A DNA stretch of 22,389 nucleotides from Sphaeroforma arctica JP610 (Eukaryota; Opisthokonta; Ichthyosporea; Ichthyophonida). Position 1 is the first letter of the stretch. Every line of letters starts with the position of its first letter. The notes beneath the pieces are model-generated. The model was not told the origin of the DNA. It saw only the letters and a list, made by a program, of their open reading frames with translations, and made no database searches. The stretch lies in contig NW_014040197.1 in the NCBI RefSeq assembly GCF_001186125.1, positions 8,551-30,939 of the forward strand, given 5' to 3'. Made by a program: the position numbers and the translations under genes. Positions 10,860 to 22,389 of this stretch are shown here, piece by piece.

Positions 10860-11760
10860 TTCCTCGGAAGCCGACTATGTGTCGAGCGAGACCTAGGTTA
10901 GTCATGTCGCAGTGCAAAAATTGTTGTATATAAAGCCAGATGTCATCGGCGACGGATAGGTCAACAGCGGAAAGTATTTCGTCCACGAATAGGATGACAA
11001 CTATATCGCGAGATGTGTGCACCCAAATGGTTTCATCTGCTTCAGACTGTTGGACGCCGACAGAACGAAGCTTGGAGGCGATATCGAACCTCCACGGACG
11101 TGTCGATCAGTTTTGGCCAGAGGGATAACGGTTACGCTTCAGGACATGCTGAAGAGGGTATTGTTCTAACTCGATTGAGCCCCTATATGAGAACACATAA
11201 CCGGCGACATCAAGTTTGCTATATAGTAGGCCGAGGCTATGTCGAAATGATGTACTACTTTGCGTTCAACGCAGTTTTGGAGAGAAGGAGACGGGGAGGC
11301 AGTATCATGGGCGGCCAGAACCTATCGCCATGTTGTTGATCATCGCCGCGTATGACCATGCGAGTTTGCATTGCTCGTCGTGTTTTAAGGCGAATACATA
11401 CTCACCATATATACTAGAAGAGTTTAGGGGGGCGCTGGAGAGAGGGACGATGTTGGCCAGGTCATCATTTAGATACTTGTTCTGCTATGTATCGATGGCA
11501 GCCGACCAGGATGGCCAGGAGGTAGATTTTCGTGCCGCGGCGATAGACTTTGGCACGTAGAGGTTATGGAGTGATACTGCCTCGAAGAGGGACATTTCGA
11601 GACGCGTCGTGGGTGCTATGGATCGAATAGTGCGGACGAAGTCGGGATGTGTCCGCATATATTTGAGGTGCCGAGTGTCGGCGAGAGAGCTGATGGTCAT
11701 TGCATGGGTGACAAGGGCCGCTGGCGTGGCCGCACGAGAGAGTTCAGCAGCTGGAGGTCA
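10860..11760 (-). pseudogene. Reverse transcriptase remnant of element 2
   Basis: On the minus strand, VVILFVDEIL corresponds to the YVDD catalytic box region, followed by LGLARHIVGFRGIQ (the LG.a.hfLGi.i motif) and LLQDAYVQ. Further upstream, at 11485-11700, lies the N-terminal reverse-transcriptase region in degraded form. Fossil. Confidence 0.75.
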
Positions 11761-12580
11761 GGTTCGGCGGCGAGGTCGATAGAATGACTTGGAGAGAGAG
11801 CCTGTATGGGTCAGAAAGATATCAGGTTGGGTACCAGGCATGTACGATACAAGAATGGAAGGTGCCAGCTATATGACGTTATGTGTCACTGCGTAAGGTG
11901 GGGTCGCTGGTGTACTTGCCATAGTGTATGAAGGTGGTGTAGTCAGTATATAAGGAGGTGGCCGGCGTTGCAGGTGTCGCAATGGCCGTGGGAGCAGGTG
12001 TAGGTATTGTTGCAAGAGGTACAGAGGTAAACGGGGGCATGACCGGGAGCTCAGTAACAGTAGGATCGACTGGATAGTCGGGGAGGGGAAGGCCGAAAGG
12101 TAGTGGCAGTATGGAAGTAGGACGGTCTGTGGCTCAGCCGAGATGTCGGCTTGTTGTAAATCAGGTGGAAAGGTAGCGTTCTTGAGTCCCGCACGGCGAT
12201 ATGATTAATGGAGCTCTGTGATGATACAAACGGGAGGGACTACGCCATGAAAGGGGACGATACCGTCGGGCGCACTATTGTCTATGTACCAGTCTACACG
12301 GATAATGTATGGCACAGGTGTAAAAGAGCAGATAGGTATACAACAGTCGGGGGACCACTGAGCAAGTGAATGTCTCTCCAGTAAGGAAGTGAATGTCTTG
12401 GGTGTCGTTTCGGCATCAAGTAGAAAATTTATGCACTCGATAGCAATAAGGGATGAAGCTCCTGTCACGACAGAGGAGAACATCATATCCGAACCGTGGG
12501 ACGTACTCAGGCTGCACCTTGGCAGCTTTACCGCGCAATTTGAACGTAAATGCGCATCCAAAATGGACCCGAGAATCGCG
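11761..12580 (-). pseudogene. Integrase C-terminal and linker remnant of element 2
   Basis: By position between integrase and reverse transcriptase this is the linker of Copia pol. Read on the minus strand, 11900-12130 is Pro/Ala/Thr-rich, as such linkers are. One longer open stretch (12205-12591) shows no motif I can name with certainty. Fossil. Confidence 0.5.
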
Positions 12581-12599
12581 AGGATGAGCATATTACTGG

Positions 12600-13150
12600 A
12601 ACGGTCGAGCAGGGGTGTGTAGTTATGTGCGAATGCTGTCGGCTCACAAGCGAGCGTCCTATCGACCCCGACGAGACATGCCTATATCAAGTAGAAGGAG
12701 ACAGTTTACTCCATTTAAGGTATTATGTGGTCTCTCACCATTTTGGCGTTATGTGAAGGAGAGTAAAGAGCCGGACGGCGGAATTGCATACGTCGAGCGA
12801 GTTGTATGGCCTTCATTTCTTTGCTGTACAATGTGCTGTCATTGTCAGCGGTGACTGTGTCGGGTGCCTAGAATGAATGCACACCTGTAAAGAGGTAATC
12901 AATATTTCCGTACATTGTCTGCTTGCTGAGAAGAGCTGTATATCGGCCATATTTAGTTCCTGTGTCGAACATATTGAGTATATGTATGTTTTCATATCGA
13001 CCGAGAGGCGATGGGTCCCGTAGATCAGTATGTAAGTGTGCTTCAGGCCCGTAGACTGTGTAAGTTGACTTAGCGGGGGATGTTGACAGCTTTCAATTTG
13101 CCCTTGACACACGTGTTGCATTGGTTGGCAAATTCGAGTGTTGCCTTGGT
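12600..13150 (-). pseudogene. Integrase remnant of element 2
   Basis: The minus strand shows QCNTCVKGKLKAVNIP (zinc-binding C-x2-C and GK), then DPSPLGRYENIHILNMFD (equivalent to the D.cGP.p......y...fiD core start), then TADNDSTLYSKEM (the DNG.EF motif) and SPSHNAKMV (the YSPQQNG.aE region). All are Copia integrase landmarks. Fossil. Confidence 0.75.
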
Positions 13151-13958
13151 GTAATCGATAGCCAAAGGGAAATCTTGGTCAGGGGAAATGTGCGAGTAAA
13201 TAGAACCCAATAGTGCGTCAACAGTTAAGACCCATGAGGGTTATTCGACCGTGGTAGTACCGTGGCGAGAGAAGGTGGTATACGTGTTCTGCACGAGGAA
13301 TGGCCGGCATTGTATATGAGCAATGAACGCCAGTCACAAACGCAAGTCACAACATGACAAGACGACTGCCTAATTCGTATACGCTGCAATAATGCCGCGT
13401 ACTAGGGATTATGGCGGGCATACATAAACAAGGTATGGAATGAGATCAACATCAGACCAGTCACGAGCGATGCCACCGCAACTAGAAGATACGATGTAAC
13501 GTGTAATTTGAACTGTTTCTTTCGATACACACAGGTCGATAATGGGCTCAACGTGCAGAAATGTGAGCACTTCGCCGAGGATGGATGGGTTAACATTTAT
13601 TCTTTTGTCATGACGTCAAGGGGTGGTGGACGCGTAAAGGTAGCGTTCTCGTGTTAAGCCATACGTAGAGTAACACGGCGAATCCGATGATCCGACGTGT
13701 GATGGTAGGCGCCGTAGATCATCGGTCTATGTGGTGCGTGTGATTGGACGGAGCGAGAGGAGTGAGTGATAGGCTCAGTCGATAGTTCAGTAGCGTCAAG
13801 AAGAGAACATGTAGTGGAAGAAGAAATCGGAATGCGGGATGGCGTGATAGTAGTCGAGTAAAAGCCTAGATATTAAACACTCTCATTTATCAACGGGGTA
13901 CTGTAATTTGAAACCAAAAACCTGGGAATTGGGTTGAGAAGCTCCGGATCGAGGTAGT
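13151..13958 (-). pseudogene. Protease-to-integrase spacer of element 2, degraded
   Basis: This lies between recognisable protease and integrase, so it belongs to element 2 pol by position. No motif is clear, and no separate gene is supported on either strand. Confidence 0.45.
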
Positions 13959-14168
13959 TCATTCCAAGCTGAGGAAGAATACCACGGACGTGTATGTGTT
14001 TACTACAGTTGTCGGCCAGACGGAGGGGAATCGACCCGTTTCCACACGAGATAACAGATGTCTCGCGGATATCTGCATGTAGTCTACTGTAGAGCCGCCA
14101 TCGACTGACACGTAATTGATATCAGCTTGCCTTGAGAAGTGGTGCGAATTGCAGAGACAGTAACGCAC
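13959..14168 (-). pseudogene. Protease remnant of element 2
   Basis: The minus strand reads VDGGSTVDYMQISARHLLS, parallel to IDGGAG...HTSAKHLLTKIE in element 1. It corresponds to the Copia aspartic protease DSGA(S/T) motif and its flank. Fossil. Confidence 0.7.
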
Positions 14169-14218
14169 GCAATAGGTGTAGGCACGTTATAGATTTTTAT
14201 CATTGCTTCTTTTGGAAT

Positions 14219-15150
14219 TCACTTATACGTATCCCTTGCGGAATCAGTTCGTGCATCCAAGTGAATTAGCAGTGCATGCGCGGCTATAGTACCCGGTTGC
14301 GCCGCATCGACCGCAAGCTTTGGGGCACATGGATGAGACATGTGTGGATTCTGGCAGGCGAAACAAAGCATAGGGCAGCCTCCTATGTGGTTGGTAGTGG
14401 GGTTCAGTTCATCATTAATACGGACGATAGCCTGCATAATCAATACATGGCCAATAGTTGTGCGAGCCACGCCTGTAACGGCTTCTTCATTTAGGGGGCT
14501 TTGCTCATGTGTAGTTTCTCCAATAGTCCACCGTGTGATAAATGATGGTGATATTCCTGGGGATGGATGACACGAGGTAGCCATTGTGGACCTGGTGCTC
14601 GTCAACGTCAATCAGGCTATTGATAAATAGGGTTTAGGCGACAGCCAAGGAGAGGTAATGTCCTGGAGCTTATCGCGGAGGAAGATATATTCAATTCGAT
14701 GGGCTAAGCTTCGGGAGAAAGTGTGCGGATGTAGGCATCATAGATAAAATAGTAAGGAATCTGAGATATGATTGAATCGATGTTTGAGCAGGCTAAGTAA
14801 TGTCCATGAGTGAGCGACCTTGATGACGGGAGCTAGCTTCAGGCGGAGTGAGACGCAAACAGTACCCGGGACAATGTTTATGACTTCGTAGTACTGGCTC
14901 AGGGCTCCAGGTTATTGATGTAATCTGTTTCTTTGACGAAGGCCTGCTGGACTGGCGTCCATTCATCCTTCGGAGTCTCTTAGAAATCCGCGGATGATCA
15001 ATAACAATGTCGTATTAGGAATATAGACGAACAAAATAGAGATCGTTGCTACTATTTGCTGTAGCGGCCATGTATAGTCTTCCAAGATTGACCAGGCGAT
15101 CGTGGAAACTTTGGCTGGGTTAGAAAGTATAGTGTGGTATTTGATAGTGC
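14219..15150 (-). pseudogene. gag remnant of element 2
   Basis: The minus strand has LCFACQNPHMSHPC near the C-terminal end, a zinc-knuckle pattern like that of element 1. Further upstream (14600-15150) is the rest of gag in degraded form, for example EWTPVQQAFVKETDYI near the start. It lies directly inside the primer-binding site. Fossil. Confidence 0.65.
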
Positions 15151-15162
15151 TTTCAACAAAAA

Positions 15163-15385
15163 GGCCCAAAACCTATAAAGACATAATGATGAGCTTTCTC
15201 AGCAACTATTAGTTTATTATAAAAGTGTAAACTTTATAATAAACAAACTAAGGCCCTGCACGTGGGGCAATGCTCTTGCGCGAGGCCTAGAGAAATCGGT
15301 CAAGGGTTCAGACCTGGAAGGATAAAACTAGAACTGTCCTGATAATTAGTACATCATTTTGAATTGTATTGATTAGTTCAGTACT
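15163..15385 (-). repeat. 5' LTR and primer-binding site of element 2
   Basis: On the minus strand the LTR ends in ctttata (15174-15180 region) followed by GGTTTTGGGCC at 15163-15173. This is the same arrangement as ctctata + GGTTATGGGC in element 1. The other LTR end is not sharply defined; TGATGTACTAATT near 15340-15360 could be the start. The LTR contains an A/T-rich inverted repeat at 15212-15244. Only weak similarity to the LTR of element 1 is seen, mainly tataaagac.aatgatg. Confidence 0.55.
15212..15244. repeat. Inverted repeat (13 bp arms) inside the element 2 LTR
   Basis: gtttattataaaag and ctttataataaac are near-perfect reverse complements separated by about 6 bases. It could form a hairpin in single-stranded form. 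A role is not known. Confidence 0.8.
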
Positions 15386-15586
15386 TTATATGGCAACGAT
15401 GCAGGTACTCGCTCGAATTCAAATGGTTACGGCACTACTCTAATTTTAAATCGACAGATATAAGTAAGGCAGCCCCTATCTAAGAAGGTCGCTTAGACAG
15501 AGACAGTCATCATAAGTAACACAGGAAGAATGTTGCGATTATAGTCTTGTATTGATATCATCCATCTCCTGGAGCTTTTAGGTCGT
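15386..15586. other. Gene-free spacer
   Basis: No open frame of note, no RNA motif and no repeat are visible between the element 2 LTR and the two-copy duplication. Confidence 0.5.
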
Positions 15587-15904
15587 GTGAAGGTCATTCA
15601 CAGTCAAAAACTTGTGCGGAGGTCAGACTTAAAAAGTATATTCGAACTGACTAAACTCAAATTAACACTTTGTCCATATTCATAAACTATCAGAAAAATA
15701 TCGCGCTCTATCAGCGTGATACAGCGACGGCCAAGAACAAAAACGGTGAAGGTCAATTGAAGTCAGAAACTTGTGCGGAGGTCAGACGTAGAAAGTATAT
15801 ACGTAAATACTGAGCAATGTTTAATTAACACTTCGTTCGTATTAATGAGCTAACGAAAGAAAATCGCGATCCGTCAGCTTGATAAAGCGACAGCGTCATC
15901 AAAC
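15587..15904 (+). repeat. Two-copy tandem duplication, unit about 159 bp
   Basis: Unit 1 starts gtgaaggtcattcacagtc at 15587 and unit 2 gtgaaggtcaattgaagtc at 15746. Shared blocks include acttgtgcggaggtcagac, aaagtatat, attaacacttcgt/attaacactttgt, aatatcgcg/aaaatcgcg and gataaagcgac/gatacagcgac. The copies are clearly diverged. The unit is not coding. It ends about 20 bp from the minus-strand tRNA gene terminator. Confidence 0.85.
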
Positions 15905-15917
15905 AAAAAAATTCAAT

Positions 15918-15921
15918 AAAA
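15918..15921 (-). terminator. Pol III terminator of tRNA-Ser copy 1
   Basis: TTTT on the minus strand, four bases beyond the tRNA 3' end. A second, longer T run lies about 10 bases further on. Confidence 0.75.
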
Positions 15922-15924
15922 GAT

Positions 15925-16006
15925 CACACGGTGCGCGATTCGAACGCACGCGCCCAGAGGGCATTAGATTAGCAATCTAACGGAGTAACCACTTTCCTAA
16001 CCGTGA
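15925..16006 (-). tRNA. tRNA-Ser(GCT), copy 1
   Basis: This is an 82 nt gene without intron or encoded CCA. It folds as acceptor TCACGGT/ACCGTGT, a 3 bp D stem GGA/TCC around AAGTGGTTAC, anticodon stem TTAGA/TCTAA with loop TTGCTAA (anticodon GCT, reading AGC/AGT serine codons), a long class II variable arm GCCC-TCT-GGGC and T arm GTGCG-TTCGAAT-CGCGC. The discriminator base is G, as for serine tRNAs. A TTTT Pol III terminator follows on the minus strand (15918-15921). The first acceptor position is T opposite T, an unpaired end that is shared with copy 2. Confidence 0.95.
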
Positions 16007-16159
16007 CCTATGTATCAATTTTATAAAATGTATATATATCAGTAATTATTTAATATTTTAGAAATCTTCATTCACTAAAACCGGCTAAATATTGGCGACA
16101 CATTGTATTTTTTCTATCCCACATCATTCTATATTCAAAGCTATTGTTCTCCATTGTAT

Positions 16160-16241
16160 TCACGGTTAGGAAAGTGGTTACTCCGTTAGATTGCTAATCT
16201 AATGCCCTCTGGGCGCGTGCGTTCGAATCGCGCACCGTGTG
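16160..16241 (+). tRNA. tRNA-Ser(GCT), copy 2
   Basis: Identical over all 82 nt to the gene at 15925-16006 but on the opposite strand. The two 5' ends face each other across 153 bp, so they are transcribed divergently. Identity stops at the gene ends (only GAT follows in common), so only the gene itself is conserved. A seven-T Pol III terminator lies at 16243-16249. It has the same T1/T72 mismatch as copy 1. Confidence 0.96.
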
Positions 16242-16242
16242 A

Positions 16243-16249
16243 TTTTTTT
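16243..16249 (+). terminator. Pol III terminator of tRNA-Ser copy 2
   Basis: A run of seven T begins two bases after the tRNA 3' end. Confidence 0.85.
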
Positions 16250-17446
16250 CTCTGTATTTTTACATCTTATGTTCCTTTTAGGATGTTATGCCTTGTATGT
16301 AGAGGTTATGCTTGTATGTAGGTGTTGTGGACTTATCATATCCTCGACCTGTTGTAGCACGTACTTTAATACCTTCACATTTGTAAGATGATTCTAGTCC
16401 TGTCGAGTGTTCTGGGCACAACTCATTTATTTGAGCAAATTCGATGTAGCGCCACCTGACGGCAAGTATCTATTTAGATATGTAACACACAGCGATGTCT
16501 GAGGTTAAAGGAGGTAAACTGTAACTTTCTATCTATCTATACGACAGAACAGTGAGCTCACCAAGACAAAGTTGCCTGTACAATATACGCGCATACGAAA
16601 AATATTTATAGATTGTGTACTGTTGTGCACACAAAGAATTGCCGCAGTCGCCTCGCTGACATGGATACGTCGCGTGATTCGTAGTGGCAATGTGAACACC
16701 AACATTCAATGGCAGTGCATATCTTACACATATTCAAATCCACTACCTCGGAGTGATGGTTCGGTTAAGAAAGTAAATAGGCGCTGCATTCGACAGGAGA
16801 TATTAGTGGGCCAGTCTCTCGACTAATTTGAGGTCAGGTTGTTTGTCAGAGACTTTACTTACACTCGAGATACGCATGAAGTCGCACAACGAAACCTGCA
16901 ATTCAGCAGAGCCGCCTCCCAGATAGCTGTGATACGGTCGTGATAGTTTTCAACGCGTGTTTGAATATGTGATAGCTAGGATGCTGTGTCAACCTCGAAG
17001 AGGAACAGCACTGACATACCGTCAAAGACAGTTTGATTTTTTCTTGTGTGCACGTGAATAAAGGATTTTAATCACTGATGGCGAAACGCGACTGAGATCA
17101 TTTGCCGTCCAGTGCTGCTTCAGTATCAGGTCATTTCAATTCTCAAGCGTATTTGGAATAGAGTGTAAATGTATATACAAACATATTAAAGCTGGTCTTG
17201 TATATATATTGAATACAAGCACTCAAAGCGAAAGCCGGTCAGATATACCCAGTTGTTGTGACCAAACCCTCAGGATTGCCAATAGTCATTACCTTCGCCA
17301 CTTTGGACATCTTATTCGGGACGTGGCCAGGTTAGAACTTGTAACTAAGCCGCAAAATACAGGTGAACAATCTTTTGTGTATAATCTTGGGACACAAAGA
17401 ATCCAGGTCAACGCTCGGATTGGAAGTACTTGAAGCGAGTACGTGA
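16250..17446. other. Gene-free region
   Basis: A short degenerate repeat (ggttatgcttgtatgtag type, about 20 bp, 2-3 copies) lies at 16280-16325. Two plus-strand open frames of 74-84 codons (16572-16826 and 17209-17433) show no recognisable motif, no amino-acid pattern typical of a domain and no splice context. I do not call them genes. Nothing else is seen. Confidence 0.5.
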
Positions 17447-17868
17447 GAAGTGACAGCTGGGTCCACTACACTTACACCAAGGGATGTGGTCTAGCCATAC
17501 ACCTTGTGAAGTGACAGCTGTGTTAACTACACTTACACCAAGGGATGTGGTCTATCCATAACATTATGAAGTGACAGCTGCGTTAACTACACTTACACCA
17601 AGGGATGTGGTCTAGCCATACACCTTGTAAAGGGACAGCTGTGTTAACTACACTTACACCAAGGGATGTGGTCTATCCATAACATTATGAAGTGACAGCT
17701 GCGTTAACTACACTTACACCAAGGGATGTGGTCTAGCCATACACCTTGTAAAGGGACAGCTGCGTTAACTACACTTACACTAAGAGATGTGGTCTAGCCA
17801 TACACCTTGTGAAGTGACCGCTGCGTTAACTACACTTATATCAAGGGATGTGGTCTGACCATACACCC
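17447..17868 (+). repeat. Minisatellite, 60-61 bp unit, seven copies
   Basis: Consensus parts are gtgaagtgacagctgcgtta, actacacttacaccaaggga and tgtggtctagccatacacctt. Copies 2-3 and 4-5 form matching pairs: one member ends tctatccataacatt, the next tctagccatacacctt. The array thus has a dimeric unit of about 121 bp in its middle. Copies 1 and 7 at the edges are the most diverged. It lies downstream of the ATM1-like gene, beyond the 54 bp array. Not coding. Confidence 0.95.
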
Positions 17869-18132
17869 GTTGGTCGATATGTATATTACGAGTGTGTCAA
17901 GCCACCCATGTTCGCAGTAGAGAATGAAGCTGTGATCGCCTATTTATTCAGGTATGATAACCAGCCAGCTGAAACCTAAACAAACCATATCCAACTGTGC
18001 AGTCGAACTTGAAAGTTAAGTATCGACTCCGGTTGTGTGTGTGTGGTCGAGCTCTACATAGCTAAAGCCATTCCACTTGGGGTACATGAAGCACATCAAC
18101 ACAGCGTGTAAGAGATAGCTTGTGAACGACGC
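17869..18132. other. Gene-free spacer between two minisatellites
   Basis: No open frame, RNA gene or repeat is recognisable here. Confidence 0.5.
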
Positions 18133-18643
18133 TTAGGCATTGTGACATTGAGAGGTTTATTTTATTTCTTAGGCATTGTGACATTGAGAGGTTTATTGAG
18201 TTTTAGGCTTTTATAGTTGTTAGGCATTTTGTACTATGGGTTTATCTAATTGTTAATCATGGTTGCGACAATAAGAGGTTTATTATATTATAGGCTTTTC
18301 CAGTTGTTAGGCATTGAGAGGTTTATTGTATTATGGGTTTATCTAATTGTTGGTCATGGTCGTGACTGACAGGCTTATTGTATTATGGGGTTTTCTAATT
18401 GTTAGGCATGGTTGTGACATTGAGAGGTTTATTGTATTATAGGTTTATCTAATTGTTCGACATGGTTGTGGCAATGAGAGGTTTATTGTGTCATGGGTTT
18501 ATCTAATTGTTAGGCATGGTTGTGACATTGAGAGGTTTATTGTATTTTGGGTTTGTCTAATTGTTAGGCATGGTTCTGACATTGAGAGGTTTATTGTATT
18601 ATGGGTTTATCCAGTTGTTAGCATGGTTGTGACATTGAGAGGT

Positions 18644-18670
<27 letters not shown>
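18133..18670 (-). repeat. Minisatellite, 54 bp unit, about 12 copies, overlapping the end of the ATM1-like gene
   Basis: In plus orientation the unit is ttgttaggcatggttgtgac + attgagaggtttattgtatt + atgggtttatctaa. Copies near the gene are regular (54 bp steps); those further away are shorter and degenerate. Read on the gene strand, nearly every unit contains AATAAA. The first unit supplies the last codons and the stop codon of the gene, so this array is the 3' untranslated region or its flank. Confidence 0.95.
18155..18648 (-). promoter_or_regulatory. Nine AATAAA poly(A)-signal hexamers in tandem
   Basis: On the gene strand AATAAA ends at 18643, 18590, 18536, 18482, 18428, 18322, 18279, 18192 and 18155; one further unit near 18374 has AATAAG. 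The first hexamer (18643-18648) contains the stop codon TAA (18644-18646). AATAAA is the standard eukaryotic poly(A) signal. Which ones are used cannot be told from sequence. Confidence 0.6.

Positions 18671-22389
<3,719 letters not shown>

Larger units (their letters stand above)
10385..15385 (-). mobile_element. Ty1/Copia LTR retrotransposon fossil (element 2), minus strand
   Basis: Read on the minus strand, from high to low coordinates, it has a 5' LTR end, a primer-binding site, gag with a zinc knuckle, protease, integrase, reverse transcriptase and RNase H, the Copia order. The motifs parallel those of element 1, so the two are from related lineages, but this copy is more decayed, with well over ten breaks. 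A 3' LTR is not recognisable; on the low-coordinate side the element stops against the tandem array near 10385. Its age cannot be measured from LTR divergence here. Confidence 0.85.

Noticed and set aside
13402-13596. Minus-strand open frame as a separate small protein
   Set aside because: It lies within the decayed pol region of Copia element 2 and shows no independent features.
16572-17433. Two open frames of 84 and 74 codons as possible genes
   Set aside because: No motif, no homologous pattern recognised, no splice or poly(A) context that supports them.

Overview
This window is nuclear DNA from a eukaryote. It has GT-AG introns, two tRNA genes without encoded CCA, two decayed Ty1/Copia retroelements and dense minisatellites. 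The organism cannot be named from sequence alone. Intron-rich genes with minisatellite-filled introns suggest a repeat-rich unicellular eukaryote (a protist or early fungal or holozoan lineage), but that is inference.

Layout. 1-725: the end of a probable LTR element, with an LTR at 395-725. 726-1015: nothing firm. 1016-2236 and 8281-10384: a tandem repeat of roughly 350 bp monomers that carries a tRNA-like module with RNA polymerase III A and B boxes, organised at 1161-9090 into a higher-order unit of about 944 bp. 2237-8280: an old, broken Copia element on the plus strand, inserted inside the second higher-order copy and itself carrying a nested fragment of a different retroelement. 10385-15385: a second, more decayed Copia element on the minus strand. 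15587-15904: a two-copy duplication. 15925-16241: two identical tRNA-Ser(GCT) genes transcribed divergently. 16250-17440: no gene supported. 17447-17868: a seven-copy minisatellite of 60-61 bp.

18644-22008 (minus strand): the last four exons of a mitochondrial half-type ABC transporter of the ATM1/ABCB7 family, coding for about 141 C-terminal residues. They contain the ABC signature, Walker B, D-loop and H-loop. All reading phases across the introns agree. The rest of the gene lies beyond 22389.

The most notable pattern is in this host gene. Every intron, and the 3' flank, is occupied by its own unrelated minisatellite, and several arrays are anchored on exon edges. The array beside the exon at 21914-22008 repeats the 3' splice site together with the first codons of the exon, seven times in the window. 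The 3'-flank array supplies the last codons, the stop codon and nine AATAAA hexamers, with the stop codon nested in the first hexamer. These arrays could affect splice-site and poly(A)-site choice; that is a hypothesis for transcript data.
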